Source: Verrucomicrobiales bacterium (GTDB taxonomy: Bacteria; Verrucomicrobiota; Verrucomicrobiia; Limisphaerales; UBA9464). Taken from it: a stretch of DNA of 9,483 bases. Below the pieces are notes generated by a model. It was not told the DNA's origin. It made no database searches and saw only the letters and a program-made list of their open reading frames with translations. Location of the stretch: NCBI GenBank assembly GCA_003445095.1, contig DLVS01000378.1, positions 1-9,483 on the forward strand, read 5' to 3'. This document shows, piece by piece, positions 1-6,396 of this stretch; the first letter of the stretch is position 1; every line of letters starts with the position of its first letter. A program made the translations under genes and the position numbers.

Positions 1-286
1 GGTCATCGCGACCAACAATTACGCACATGCAGCCGCCGCAATCCGAGTCCAAGACGCAGCCGGCCGCGCCGCCCAATTCGCCGGACAGATGCAAGCCGAC
101 GCCGCGGCTCCAAAGGTCTTCCGCCAACGCACCTACCTGGACACCCTCGCGCGATCCGCGGCCCGCAGCCGCAAAATCGTACTCGGGGCCACGAACACGT
201 CGGACGTGTTCTTGTTCAATCTCGAGGAGAAGATTCGACCAGATATGGGCGATCTGGGACTAGACGACCCCAATTCCCCGAAGTAA
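1..286 (+). CDS. SPFH-domain protein, HflK-like, C-terminal fragment (5' truncated)
   Basis: The frame is open from the window edge (first full codon at position 2) to TAA at 284-286, giving about 94 residues of a C-terminus. It begins with an Ala-rich helical stretch (AHAAAAIRVQDAAGRAAQF), then a TYLDTLARSAARSRKIVL segment and a short acidic tail ending in PNSPK. The order of Ala/Gln-rich coiled coil, a Tyr-Leu-x-x-Leu helix and a short strand ending the domain is what follows the SPFH domain in HflK proteins. The same layout occurs in the complete HflK-like gene two positions downstream. It is therefore probably a membrane scaffold subunit assembling with the next two products. The SPFH domain and N-terminal anchor lie outside the window, so the assignment rests on the tail and context. 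It ends 99 nt before the HflC-like gene, the widest gap in the window. Confidence 0.7.
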   Translation, partial: VIATNNYAHAAAAIRVQDAAGRAAQFAGQMQADAAAPKVFRQRTYLDTLARSAARSRKIVLGATNTSDVFLFNLEEKIRPDMGDLGLDDPNSPK

Positions 287-385
287 ACCGCCGACCTTTC
301 GCTCATGACACCAACCTCGCGCATATTCCGACCTCGCATTCGTCAACTCGCTTAACCGATTTCCTGACATTCCAGACTCTCTCCC

Positions 386-1285
386 GTGAACAAATCCCGT
401 CTTTCCCTTGTCGTCGGCGCGCTGCTGCTGCTGATGTTCCTCGCCTTGTTGTTCTGCTTCCAGGTCAGGACCACCGAGATCGGCGTCGTCACCACTTTTG
501 GCCGGTACTCCCGTGATCTACCAAATCCAGGCCTCTACTTCCGGCTGCCCCTGCCCATTCAGAAAGTCTATAAATTCGACAACCGACTTCAGAATCTTGA
601 ACGCAAGTTCGACCAATCCACCACTCGCGATGCCAGGAATATCCTAATGGCCGTGTACGTTGGCTGGCGAATCTCCGACGCGCGGAAGTTTCTCGAGGTT
701 TTTGGCGGGGACACGCTGAAAGCCGAAAACACGCTCGACGGATTGATCCGCAACGCCAAGAACGCAGTCGTCGGCCGATATGATTTCGGCGATCTCATTT
801 CGCCGGATCCAAAGGCGCTCAAGTTCGATCAGGTCGAAGCCGACATTCTTAAGGAGATCCAAAGTGCCGCTGGCTCCACGTATGGACTCGCCATCGAAAT
901 GGTCGGGATCAAGCAACTCGGCCTGCCTGAATCCATCACCACGAAGGTCTTCGAACGAATGCGCGCCGAGCGGGAACGGCTCGTCAAGACGTACCAAGGC
1001 GAAGGCAACGCGCGCGCGCAGGAGATCCGCAGCGAAGCCGATCGTAAGCGGGACGAACTGTTAGCCAAAGCCCGAGCTGATGCCCTACGAATCATGGGGG
1101 ACGCCGACGCTCGGGCCTCTAAAGAACTCGCTGTGCTAGAGAAAAATCCCGACCTCGCCATCTTCATCTATCAGTTGAATGCCCTGCGGGAGGCGTTGAG
1201 GGACCGCGCGACACTCTTCCTGGATCAGACCACGCCGCCGTTCAACCTGATAGGTAACGACAAGGCTCGGACCTCCAATCGTTGA
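386..1285 (+). CDS. hflC: HflC-like SPFH/prohibitin-family membrane protein
   Basis: This 299-residue protein is close in length to E. coli HflC. Residues 6-25 are one N-terminal membrane segment (VVGALLLLMFLALLFCF), with most of the protein expected on the far side of the membrane. The SPFH domain covers about 26-190, opening with the family pattern TEIGVVTTFGR...PGLYFRLPLPIQKVYKFDNR and including the late GIKQLGLPESIT strand. Residues about 190-250 are a charged Ala/Glu/Arg coiled coil of the type that drives ring assembly. HflC with HflK forms a cage around the FtsH protease in E. coli; a similar scaffold role is inferred, but ftsH is not in view. The start is GTG at 386, the first start after in-frame stops at 353 and 365, and it places the membrane segment correctly. 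There is no Shine-Dalgarno. The HflK-like gene follows within 5 nt, so the two are co-translated partners. It is probably not a strict orthologue of the E. coli gene. Confidence 0.9.
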   Translation: MNKSRLSLVVGALLLLMFLALLFCFQVRTTEIGVVTTFGRYSRDLPNPGLYFRLPLPIQKVYKFDNRLQNLERKFDQSTTRDARNILMAVYVGWRISDARKFLEVFGGDTLKAENTLDGLIRNAKNAVVGRYDFGDLISPDPKALKFDQVEADILKEIQSAAGSTYGLAIEMVGIKQLGLPESITTKVFERMRAERERLVKTYQGEGNARAQEIRSEADRKRDELLAKARADALRIMGDADARASKELAVLEKNPDLAIFIYQLNALREALRDRATLFLDQTTPPFNLIGNDKARTSNR

Positions 1286-1290
1286 TCGCT

Positions 1291-2400
1291 ATGGCTGAGC
1301 CTTCTTCCCGCTCCGGTCAGCTTAAGCTGACACCAACGCCGGTCACCAGCGCCGACGACGCGTCTAGCCAGGCATTAAATGAGGCCTTGGGGAGCAGTTT
1401 CCTTTTGGTCCGAATCTTCGTAGTCCTCTTGGCGTGCGCCTTCGTGTTTTCCTGCGTCTTCACGGTCGATCCCAGCGAAGTGGCGATCGTCTTACGCTTC
1501 GGGAAACCCCGCGGCACGGGCTCCGATGTGATTTTCAAGCCCGGACTGCATTGGGCATTGCCGTATCCGATTGATGAGATCGTGCGTGTTCGGACTGGCG
1601 AAGCGAAAACCGTGCGGGCCAATAGCGCTTGGTACGCCACCACTCCCGAAGAGGAAGCACTCGGCACCGAGCCGATGGCACAGGAGCGTCTGGTGCCCGG
1701 CGTCGACGGCCATACGCTGACTCAGGATGGCAATATCCTGCATGTGCGGGCGGCGCTCAAATACCGCATCGCCGATCCAGTGGCATATGCCTTTCGCTTT
1801 GAAAACGTCACCAACTTGCTGTCCGACGTGCTCAACAACGCGATCTACCGAACGAGCGCGCAGTTCTCCGCTGACGCCGCGCTCTATAAAGAGCCCACGG
1901 CGTTTCGCGAGGCTATTGCGACCCGGGCGCGTGAGCTCATCGACGCCAAACAATTGGGAGTGGCGGTGGACGAAGTGATCGTGGACACACGGACGCCGCA
2001 GTTTGTGAAGCAGGCCTTCGACGCCGTGATCGCGGCGGAGCAAGATCGATCCAAGAAGGTCAACGAAGCCGAAGGATACTTCAACGAGCGGGTCCGTACC
2101 GCTGAGGGAGAAGCCGCGGCAATTCGTTCCGGAGGGATTGTGTCGAGCAACGCTCTCATTCAAGCCGTGGCGGCTGAGGCCAAGTATTTTCAGGACCAAC
2201 TTCCTTACTACGAACGCGAACCCGCCTTGCTCCGCGCCCGCCTCCGCATCGAAGCGCTAGCTCAAATCTTAACCAACGCTCCCGACAAGTTCTTCATCTC
2301 TGATCGGCCTGACGGCACGCCGCGTGAATTGCGTATCCAAATGAATCGCGAGCCCCTTGCTCAAGGTCGCCGTGACCCGAACGCTCCGCTCAACCAATAA
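1291..2400 (+). CDS. hflK: HflK-like SPFH-family membrane protein
   Basis: From ATG 1291 this is a 369-residue protein. A polar N-terminus of about 35 residues precedes one membrane segment (about 38-58, LVRIFVVLLACAFVFSCVF). The SPFH domain then opens with VDPSEVAIVLRFGKPRG and PGLHWALPYPIDEIVRV, the HflK pattern. A loop around residues 107-145, rich in Glu, Pro and Gly, interrupts the early domain and ends at DGHTLTQDGNILHVRAALKYRI, where HflK proteins have an 'LT.D.NI' strand. The C-terminal third is an Ala/Glu coiled coil followed by KYFQDQLPYYEREPALLRAR, matching the tail layout of the partial first gene. An in-frame TTG at 1282 overlaps the hflC stop and would add three residues (M-I-A); ATG 1291 is preferred, though neither start has a Shine-Dalgarno. 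The likely role is a heteromeric scaffold with the HflC-like protein, perhaps controlling a protease or organising the transporter encoded next. Confidence 0.88.
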   Translation: MAEPSSRSGQLKLTPTPVTSADDASSQALNEALGSSFLLVRIFVVLLACAFVFSCVFTVDPSEVAIVLRFGKPRGTGSDVIFKPGLHWALPYPIDEIVRVRTGEAKTVRANSAWYATTPEEEALGTEPMAQERLVPGVDGHTLTQDGNILHVRAALKYRIADPVAYAFRFENVTNLLSDVLNNAIYRTSAQFSADAALYKEPTAFREAIATRARELIDAKQLGVAVDEVIVDTRTPQFVKQAFDAVIAAEQDRSKKVNEAEGYFNERVRTAEGEAAAIRSGGIVSSNALIQAVAAEAKYFQDQLPYYEREPALLRARLRIEALAQILTNAPDKFFISDRPDGTPRELRIQMNREPLAQGRRDPNAPLNQ

Positions 2401-2401
2401 A

Positions 2402-2435
2402 CCAACCCTCAAGTCACAGCCAATCCTCAAGTCAC
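2402..2435 (+). repeat. Tandem direct repeat, 18-nt period, before the metal ATPase
   Basis: The 16-mer CCAACCCTCAAGTCAC at 2402-2417 recurs as CCAATCCTCAAGTCAC at 2420-2435, differing at one base and separated by AG. The 8-mer core CAAGTCAC appears a third time at 2447-2454, inside the first codons of the ATPase gene, so the core sits at 2410, 2428 and 2447. The two long copies fill most of the 43-nt gap between the hflK stop and the ATPase ATG. They could be an operator with repeated half-sites or simply a microduplication. The period is six codons, so if translation began at an upstream TTG (2357) the copies would encode a PTLKSQ-PILKSR repeat. Confidence 0.8.
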
Positions 2436-2443
2436 GCACATAT

Positions 2444-4459
2444 ATGCAAGTCACCTCGCTTCTCTCCCGCCAGGCCGACCCGAATTGCGCCGAGTGTGGC
2501 CATGACCACGGCGCGCTCGCTCATACGCACACCAACGTCAAACTGACCCAGACGATCGTTGGGCTGATCTTCGTGCTGAACTCGTTTCTGGTGGACTGGG
2601 TGTTCCAACGGGGAACGACCGTCGCTGGCTTGAGTGCTCTCTTCGGCGCCTGCATTTTGGGATACCCCATCCTCAAAGTGGCGTTTCTCGATTTACGCAA
2701 TGGAGTTCTGAGCATCAATGAGCTCGTGGCCTTAGGTGTCTTAGCTTCGGCCGCCACGGGCGATTTTCGGACTGCCGGCATCGTCGCGTTTTTCATGCTG
2801 ATGGGCGAAATCATTGAGACTCGCACTGCGGCCGGAGCGCGCGCCTCGATTGAATCGTTGGTCAAGATCACCCCGACCAAAGCGCGCCGCCTTACCGGAG
2901 GTCGTGAAGAAGAAGTGCCTTCGAGTGAGTTGAAGATTGGTGATGTGATCCGTGTTCGGCCGGGCGACAATATTGCCGCCGACGGTGTGATCACTTCCGG
3001 ACAGGGCTCCCTCAACCAAGCCAACATCACTGGCGAATCCTTGCCCGTGGACAAATCACCTGGCGATCCGGTCTTCGCCGGAACCATCAACCTGACCGGC
3101 GCGCTGGACATCAAGGTGACCAAAGCAGGTCAGGACACCACCCTCGGCCGAGTGCGCGAACTGATCCTGGCGGCGGAAAAGACGAAGCTGCCGTTCATGC
3201 GGATCATTGACCAGTACATGCATTTTTATACGCCGCTCGTCTTGGTCATCGCCGCACTCGTCTGGGCCTTCACCAAAGATCTCAACCGCGTGATCGCCAC
3301 GTTGGTGGTCGCCTGTCCATGCGCATTCATTCTGGCGACTCCGAGCGCGATGGTTGCTGCACTTAGCGCCGCAGCTCGCCTCGGAATTCTCGTGAAGAAT
3401 ATCGCAGACCTGGAAGCGGCCGCGCGCATCACCGCCTTCGTCTTCGACAAGACGGGTACTTTGACCACGGGCAAGCTGGCGGTAAGTCGTCTAAATCCCG
3501 TCGGGGACGTGGTTCCAGCCGAACTGCTTCGACTCGCCGCCAGTGTGGAAAGATTCTCCAATCACCCCACGGCTAAGGCGCTGGTGCAATTGGCGGAGGA
3601 GGCCGGAGTGCCCCTCACCCCGGCGACTGATTTCAAGGAAGCAGCCGGTCGGGGCGTCATTGCCACCGTGGAAGGCGCTCGCATCATGATTGGCCGGGCC
3701 GCCTTTCTGAAGGAACAGGGTATTACGGGCGACTTAATGCAATCCGTGGACCTTGATGAAGCCGCTGGTTTCAGCCTGCTGTTTATCGCGCGGAACCAGG
3801 AATGCATCGGTTGGGTCGGACTCCAGGATCAAGTGCGCGTTGAGGCCGGCCAAGCCCTCAAGGAACTCCAGCAAGCAGGCATTCGAAGATTGGCCATGGT
3901 GAGCGGTGATCGGAAGCCGGTGGCTGAGCGCGTGGCCGCCGAAATCGGCATGCCCGAGGTAGTGGCGGAATGCCTGCCTCAAGACAAGGTCGAGTTTGTT
4001 AAGGCTTATAAAGCGAAGGGATATCGAGTCGCGGTCATCGGCGACGGTGTGAACGACGCGCCCGCTCTGGCAGCCGGCGACATCAGCATCGCGATGGGAG
4101 CGGCCGGCAGCGAAGTCGCGATTCACTCGGCCACTATCGCGCTCATGAACAATGACCTTCGGCGGCTTCCCTTCTTGGTGAAGCTTTCCCGCATGGCGCG
4201 CGGCGTGATCAACCAGAATTTCATGTTTGGAGTCTGTTTTATCGTCGGCGGACTGGCCGCGGCGGCGGCGGGTTACCTCAATCCGATTGTGGCGGCGATC
4301 CTCCACAACGCCGGCGCGTTATTCGTCGTTTTCAACAGCGCTCGACTCGTGCGTCAAGGCGAGGAGTTGGAACCTTTGCCAACGGCGACAGAACCCCCAG
4401 ACGCTCGCGGCCCAGTCGAACCCGCTGGCCCGGTGACATTGACGCCGCAAGTAGCCTAG
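2444..4459 (+). CDS. P1B-type heavy-metal-translocating ATPase
   Basis: From ATG 2444 this is a 671-residue ATP-driven cation exporter of the inner membrane. Visible landmarks in order are a Cys/His-rich N-terminus (C15, C18, H20, H22, H27, H29) with no GMTCxxC HMA domain, and four membrane segments at about 37-122. The actuator motif TGES is at 196-199, and the membrane metal-site motif CPC at 291-293. The phosphorylated Asp is D335 in DKTGT, the P1B His-Pro pair is H374-P375, the hinge GDGVND is at 533-538, and two last membrane segments end in HNAGALFVVFNSARL. CPC plus HP defines the P1B class. The last-helix signature matches neither the copper (Met-Ser-Ser) nor the standard zinc (Asp-x-Gly) pattern well, so the ion (Zn, Cd, Co or other) is unassigned. 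The C-terminal 35 residues are Pro/Glu-rich. The frame is open upstream to TTG 2357 inside hflK, but ATG 2444 is the better start. Confidence 0.93.
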   Translation: MQVTSLLSRQADPNCAECGHDHGALAHTHTNVKLTQTIVGLIFVLNSFLVDWVFQRGTTVAGLSALFGACILGYPILKVAFLDLRNGVLSINELVALGVLASAATGDFRTAGIVAFFMLMGEIIETRTAAGARASIESLVKITPTKARRLTGGREEEVPSSELKIGDVIRVRPGDNIAADGVITSGQGSLNQANITGESLPVDKSPGDPVFAGTINLTGALDIKVTKAGQDTTLGRVRELILAAEKTKLPFMRIIDQYMHFYTPLVLVIAALVWAFTKDLNRVIATLVVACPCAFILATPSAMVAALSAAARLGILVKNIADLEAAARITAFVFDKTGTLTTGKLAVSRLNPVGDVVPAELLRLAASVERFSNHPTAKALVQLAEEAGVPLTPATDFKEAAGRGVIATVEGARIMIGRAAFLKEQGITGDLMQSVDLDEAAGFSLLFIARNQECIGWVGLQDQVRVEAGQALKELQQAGIRRLAMVSGDRKPVAERVAAEIGMPEVVAECLPQDKVEFVKAYKAKGYRVAVIGDGVNDAPALAAGDISIAMGAAGSEVAIHSATIALMNNDLRRLPFLVKLSRMARGVINQNFMFGVCFIVGGLAAAAAGYLNPIVAAILHNAGALFVVFNSARLVRQGEELEPLPTATEPPDARGPVEPAGPVTLTPQVA

Positions 4460-4475
4460 TGGACGCTACATCGCA

Positions 4476-4724
4476 ATGAGCACAGCCGAAATAATAGCGG
4501 AGATCGGGAAAATGGATTTTCACGATTTGGCCAAGCTTCGAACCGCGTTCGAAGAGCGAGCTGCGGCGCTGAAAGCAATGGCGCAAGACGCGGGCGCATT
4601 AGCCCCATCCTCCGAGCTCCACGCTAAGAGACCCTCGTTGGTCGTTGATGAGGCTCGTTTTGCTAAAGCGGCGGGATTCGTTTTCTCAGAACACGCTGAG
4701 TTACTCGGTCGCTTGGCCGCGTAG
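4476..4724 (+). CDS. Putative antitoxin of a Doc/Fic-type toxin-antitoxin pair
   Basis: This small protein of 82 residues starts at ATG 4476, 16 nt after the ATPase stop, and ends 3 nt before the Doc-like gene. The first 35 residues form an amphipathic helix (MSTAEIIAEIGKMDFHDLAKL), similar to the 'I..I..L...E...L' start of many short toxin-linked proteins. A polar linker follows. The C-terminus ARFAKAAGFVFSEHAELLGRLA resembles the 'F..AA..V...NAELLRRLA' tail often found in small proteins encoded just before Doc toxins. In Phd, a flexible C-terminal helix lies across the Doc active site and neutralises it; the tail here may do the same. No Phd/YefM-type or ribbon-helix-helix DNA-binding domain is obvious, so autorepression is uncertain. 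The assignment rests mainly on size, tail pattern and position. Confidence 0.62.
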   Translation: MSTAEIIAEIGKMDFHDLAKLRTAFEERAAALKAMAQDAGALAPSSELHAKRPSLVVDEARFAKAAGFVFSEHAELLGRLAA

Positions 4725-4727
4725 CCA

Positions 4728-5159
4728 ATGGCTGAAAACGACGAGCCGAGGTTCCTGACACTCGATCAAGTCATGCGACTACATGCTCGAGGTTTAGAGC
4801 TATTCGGCGGTCAGGCGGGCGTTCGAGAACCTGGACTCGTCGAGTCGGCAGTGGCCTCGGCGCAGAACACTTACTGGTATGGCGACGGGACCCGGTTCGA
4901 CATCGCGGCTTCATATGCTTTCCACTTTGCCGAGTCGCAAGCGTCCTTAGACGGCAACAAGCGGGTGGCCATCAGTGCCGCTTTGGCCTTCCTACATGCC
5001 AACGAAGTCCTAATACCAGCCGATCCCAAAGGCTTGCATGAGGCGATGATCGCCATCGCTAAACACGAATTGGACAAGCGTGGACTCGCCCAACTGTTAT
5101 TGCACAAACACCTTGAGTCTTGCGCTTCCCGCGGCGTTTCGTCCCGGTACATTCCTTAA
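4728..5159 (+). CDS. doc: Doc/Fic-family protein (death-on-curing toxin-like) with altered active-site motif
   Basis: This is a 143-residue protein, near the usual size for Doc (about 125). The N-terminal pattern FLTLDQVMRLHARGLELFGG...GVREPGLVESAVASAQ is the classic Doc opening. The Fic-fold motif region reads YAFHFAESQASLDGNKRVA at residues 63-81. Phage P1 Doc has H66-x-F-x-D-x-N-K-R, where the His acts in phosphorylating EF-Tu and Asp and Lys bind metal and nucleotide phosphate. Here Asp75, Gly76, Asn77, Lys78 and Arg79 are kept, but the His position is Gln71 and the Phe position is Ser73. Activity is therefore uncertain; it may be weakened or changed, or this may be a Gln-bearing subfamily. 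The following helix (AISAALAFLHANEV) is typical. The C-terminus after residue 125 is a short Cys/Ser/Arg tail. The gene is tightly linked to the putative antitoxin upstream and to the ABC ATPase 2 nt downstream. Confidence 0.88.
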   Translation: MAENDEPRFLTLDQVMRLHARGLELFGGQAGVREPGLVESAVASAQNTYWYGDGTRFDIAASYAFHFAESQASLDGNKRVAISAALAFLHANEVLIPADPKGLHEAMIAIAKHELDKRGLAQLLLHKHLESCASRGVSSRYIP

Positions 5160-5161
5160 CC

Positions 5162-6361
5162 ATGGCCACGCTAACTTCACCACAGTCCGCTCTCCGCACA
5201 GCGTCTGAGGAAGACATCGTCATTCGGGCTGTAGGTCTCACCAAGGTCTTCAAAGATTTTTGGGGACGCCCCAAGGCACGCGCCGTGGACAACGTGGACT
5301 TCGAGGTCCGACGCGGAGAGGTCTTCGGTCTGCTCGGTCCCAACGGCTCGGGCAAAAGCACCACGATCAAAATGATCCTCGGGCTGCTCTACCCCACCAA
5401 AGGCGCGATCTCGGTGTTTGGCCAATCACCTCGCGACGTGAAGACCAAGGCGCGCATCGGTTATCTTCCTGAAGAAAGTTACTTGTACCGCTTTCTGAAT
5501 CCGGGCGAGACCCTCGATTTTTTCGGCAACCTGTTCGAACTCGACTCGAGAGAACGCCAGAGCCGCGCCGAGCAGCTCATCGAGATGGTCGGGCTCAATC
5601 AAGCCCGCACTCGGACCGTGGGCGAATTCTCCAAGGGCATGCAGCGCCGCATCGGGCTCGCTCAGGCGCTGATCAACAATCCGGATCTCGTGATTCTCGA
5701 TGAGCCCACTGCCGGCTTGGATCCCATCGGGTGTCACGAAATCAAGCAGCTCATTCTCGCTTTGGCCAAACGGGGCAAAACGGTCATCCTGAGCAGCCAC
5801 TTACTGGCCGACGTGGAAGATGTCTGTGACCGGGTGGTGATCTACTACGGCGGACGCATCCAAGCGCAAGGGACGTTGAAGGAACTGCTCGCCGAACCCG
5901 ACGAGGTCCAGATTACCGCACCGCTCCTGGAGCGCGAGACGTTGCAACGTGCGCTCGAAATCCTCCGCGAGAAAGGCGGAGATCGAGTGCGACTGGATAC
6001 GCCCACGCAAAATCTCGAGAGCTACTTTCTCGGCGTGGTGGAACGAGCCCGGGCTCAAGCGGAAACCAGTGGAGCCACCAGCGGAAACCAAGTGGCGCAG
6101 TTTATTGCCGGAGACGCGAACACCTCGGCCGGCCAGTCGGATCGTGTATTGGATCGACTGACCCGCCCCGCCACGGTTCCTTTGCTGCCGGTCGAAGTGA
6201 CAGAACCCAAGCCGGCGGTCGATGAGGCGCTCTTGAAGACGTTAGCGAAGCCCGTCGAATCCGAGCCGACTCCGTTACCAGTGGTCGAGAAACCGGCGGC
6301 CGTGGATCTAACGAAAGCCAACGAGAAACTTTCTGGGCTCTTGGGGCAAAAGAAACCCTAA
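5162..6361 (+). CDS. ABC transporter ATP-binding protein (ABC-2 exporter type) with Pro-rich C-terminal tail
   Basis: From ATG 5162 this 399-residue protein is the nucleotide-binding subunit that powers the permease encoded next. Motifs: Walker A GPNGSGKST at 59-67 (Lys65), signature FSKGMQRR near 156-163, Walker B VILDEPTAGLDP with Asp180/Glu181, and switch His213 in SSHLLADVEDVCDRV. The Q-loop position reads YLPEESYLY, with Glu where many ABC proteins have Gln, as in many ABC-2 exporter (CcmA-type) ATPases. The ATPase fold ends near residue 240 and a short regulatory region continues to about 292. The last ~105 residues are low in hydrophobic order and rich in Pro, Ala, Glu, Thr and Val, probably a disordered tail. 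ATG 5162 is chosen because it lies 2 nt after the Doc stop; a TTG at 5120 would run into the Doc gene. No ribosome binding site is visible. Confidence 0.93.
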   Translation: MATLTSPQSALRTASEEDIVIRAVGLTKVFKDFWGRPKARAVDNVDFEVRRGEVFGLLGPNGSGKSTTIKMILGLLYPTKGAISVFGQSPRDVKTKARIGYLPEESYLYRFLNPGETLDFFGNLFELDSRERQSRAEQLIEMVGLNQARTRTVGEFSKGMQRRIGLAQALINNPDLVILDEPTAGLDPIGCHEIKQLILALAKRGKTVILSSHLLADVEDVCDRVVIYYGGRIQAQGTLKELLAEPDEVQITAPLLERETLQRALEILREKGGDRVRLDTPTQNLESYFLGVVERARAQAETSGATSGNQVAQFIAGDANTSAGQSDRVLDRLTRPATVPLLPVEVTEPKPAVDEALLKTLAKPVESEPTPLPVVEKPAAVDLTKANEKLSGLLGQKKP

Positions 6362-6396
6362 CTCACTGGACCGCGACTTCGAGACGGCGCGCCGCC

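Noticed and set aside
287..385. Possible promoter in the 99-nt gap before the HflC-like gene
   Set aside because: Short TGACA- and CATATT-like words occur, but with no good spacing or consensus match, and no hairpin terminator is seen. The gap may still hold a promoter, but the sequence does not show one.
1492..2199. Minus-strand open frame of 235 codons opposite the HflK-like gene
   Set aside because: It lies wholly antisense to a gene with clear SPFH features, and its translation shows no domain or membrane pattern. GC-rich codon bias makes such antisense frames common.
2357..2443. N-terminal extension of the P-type ATPase from TTG 2357
   Set aside because: It would overlap the hflK end by 44 nt and add a basic, non-conserved-looking segment made partly of the 18-nt repeat. 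ATG 2444 directly precedes the Cys/His cluster and is simpler.
2521..3123. Minus-strand open frame of 200 codons opposite the ATPase N-terminal half
   Set aside because: It is a shadow of the conserved membrane and actuator region on the plus strand and has no independent support.
3734..4306. Minus-strand open frame of 190 codons opposite the P-type ATPase
   Set aside because: It is antisense to the hinge and last-helix region of a well-supported ATPase. The translation is His/Arg-rich without recognisable order.
6385..6392. GGCGCGCC palindrome before the permease start
   Set aside because: An 8-nt GC palindrome is expected by chance in GC-rich DNA and is too short to support a terminator or operator.
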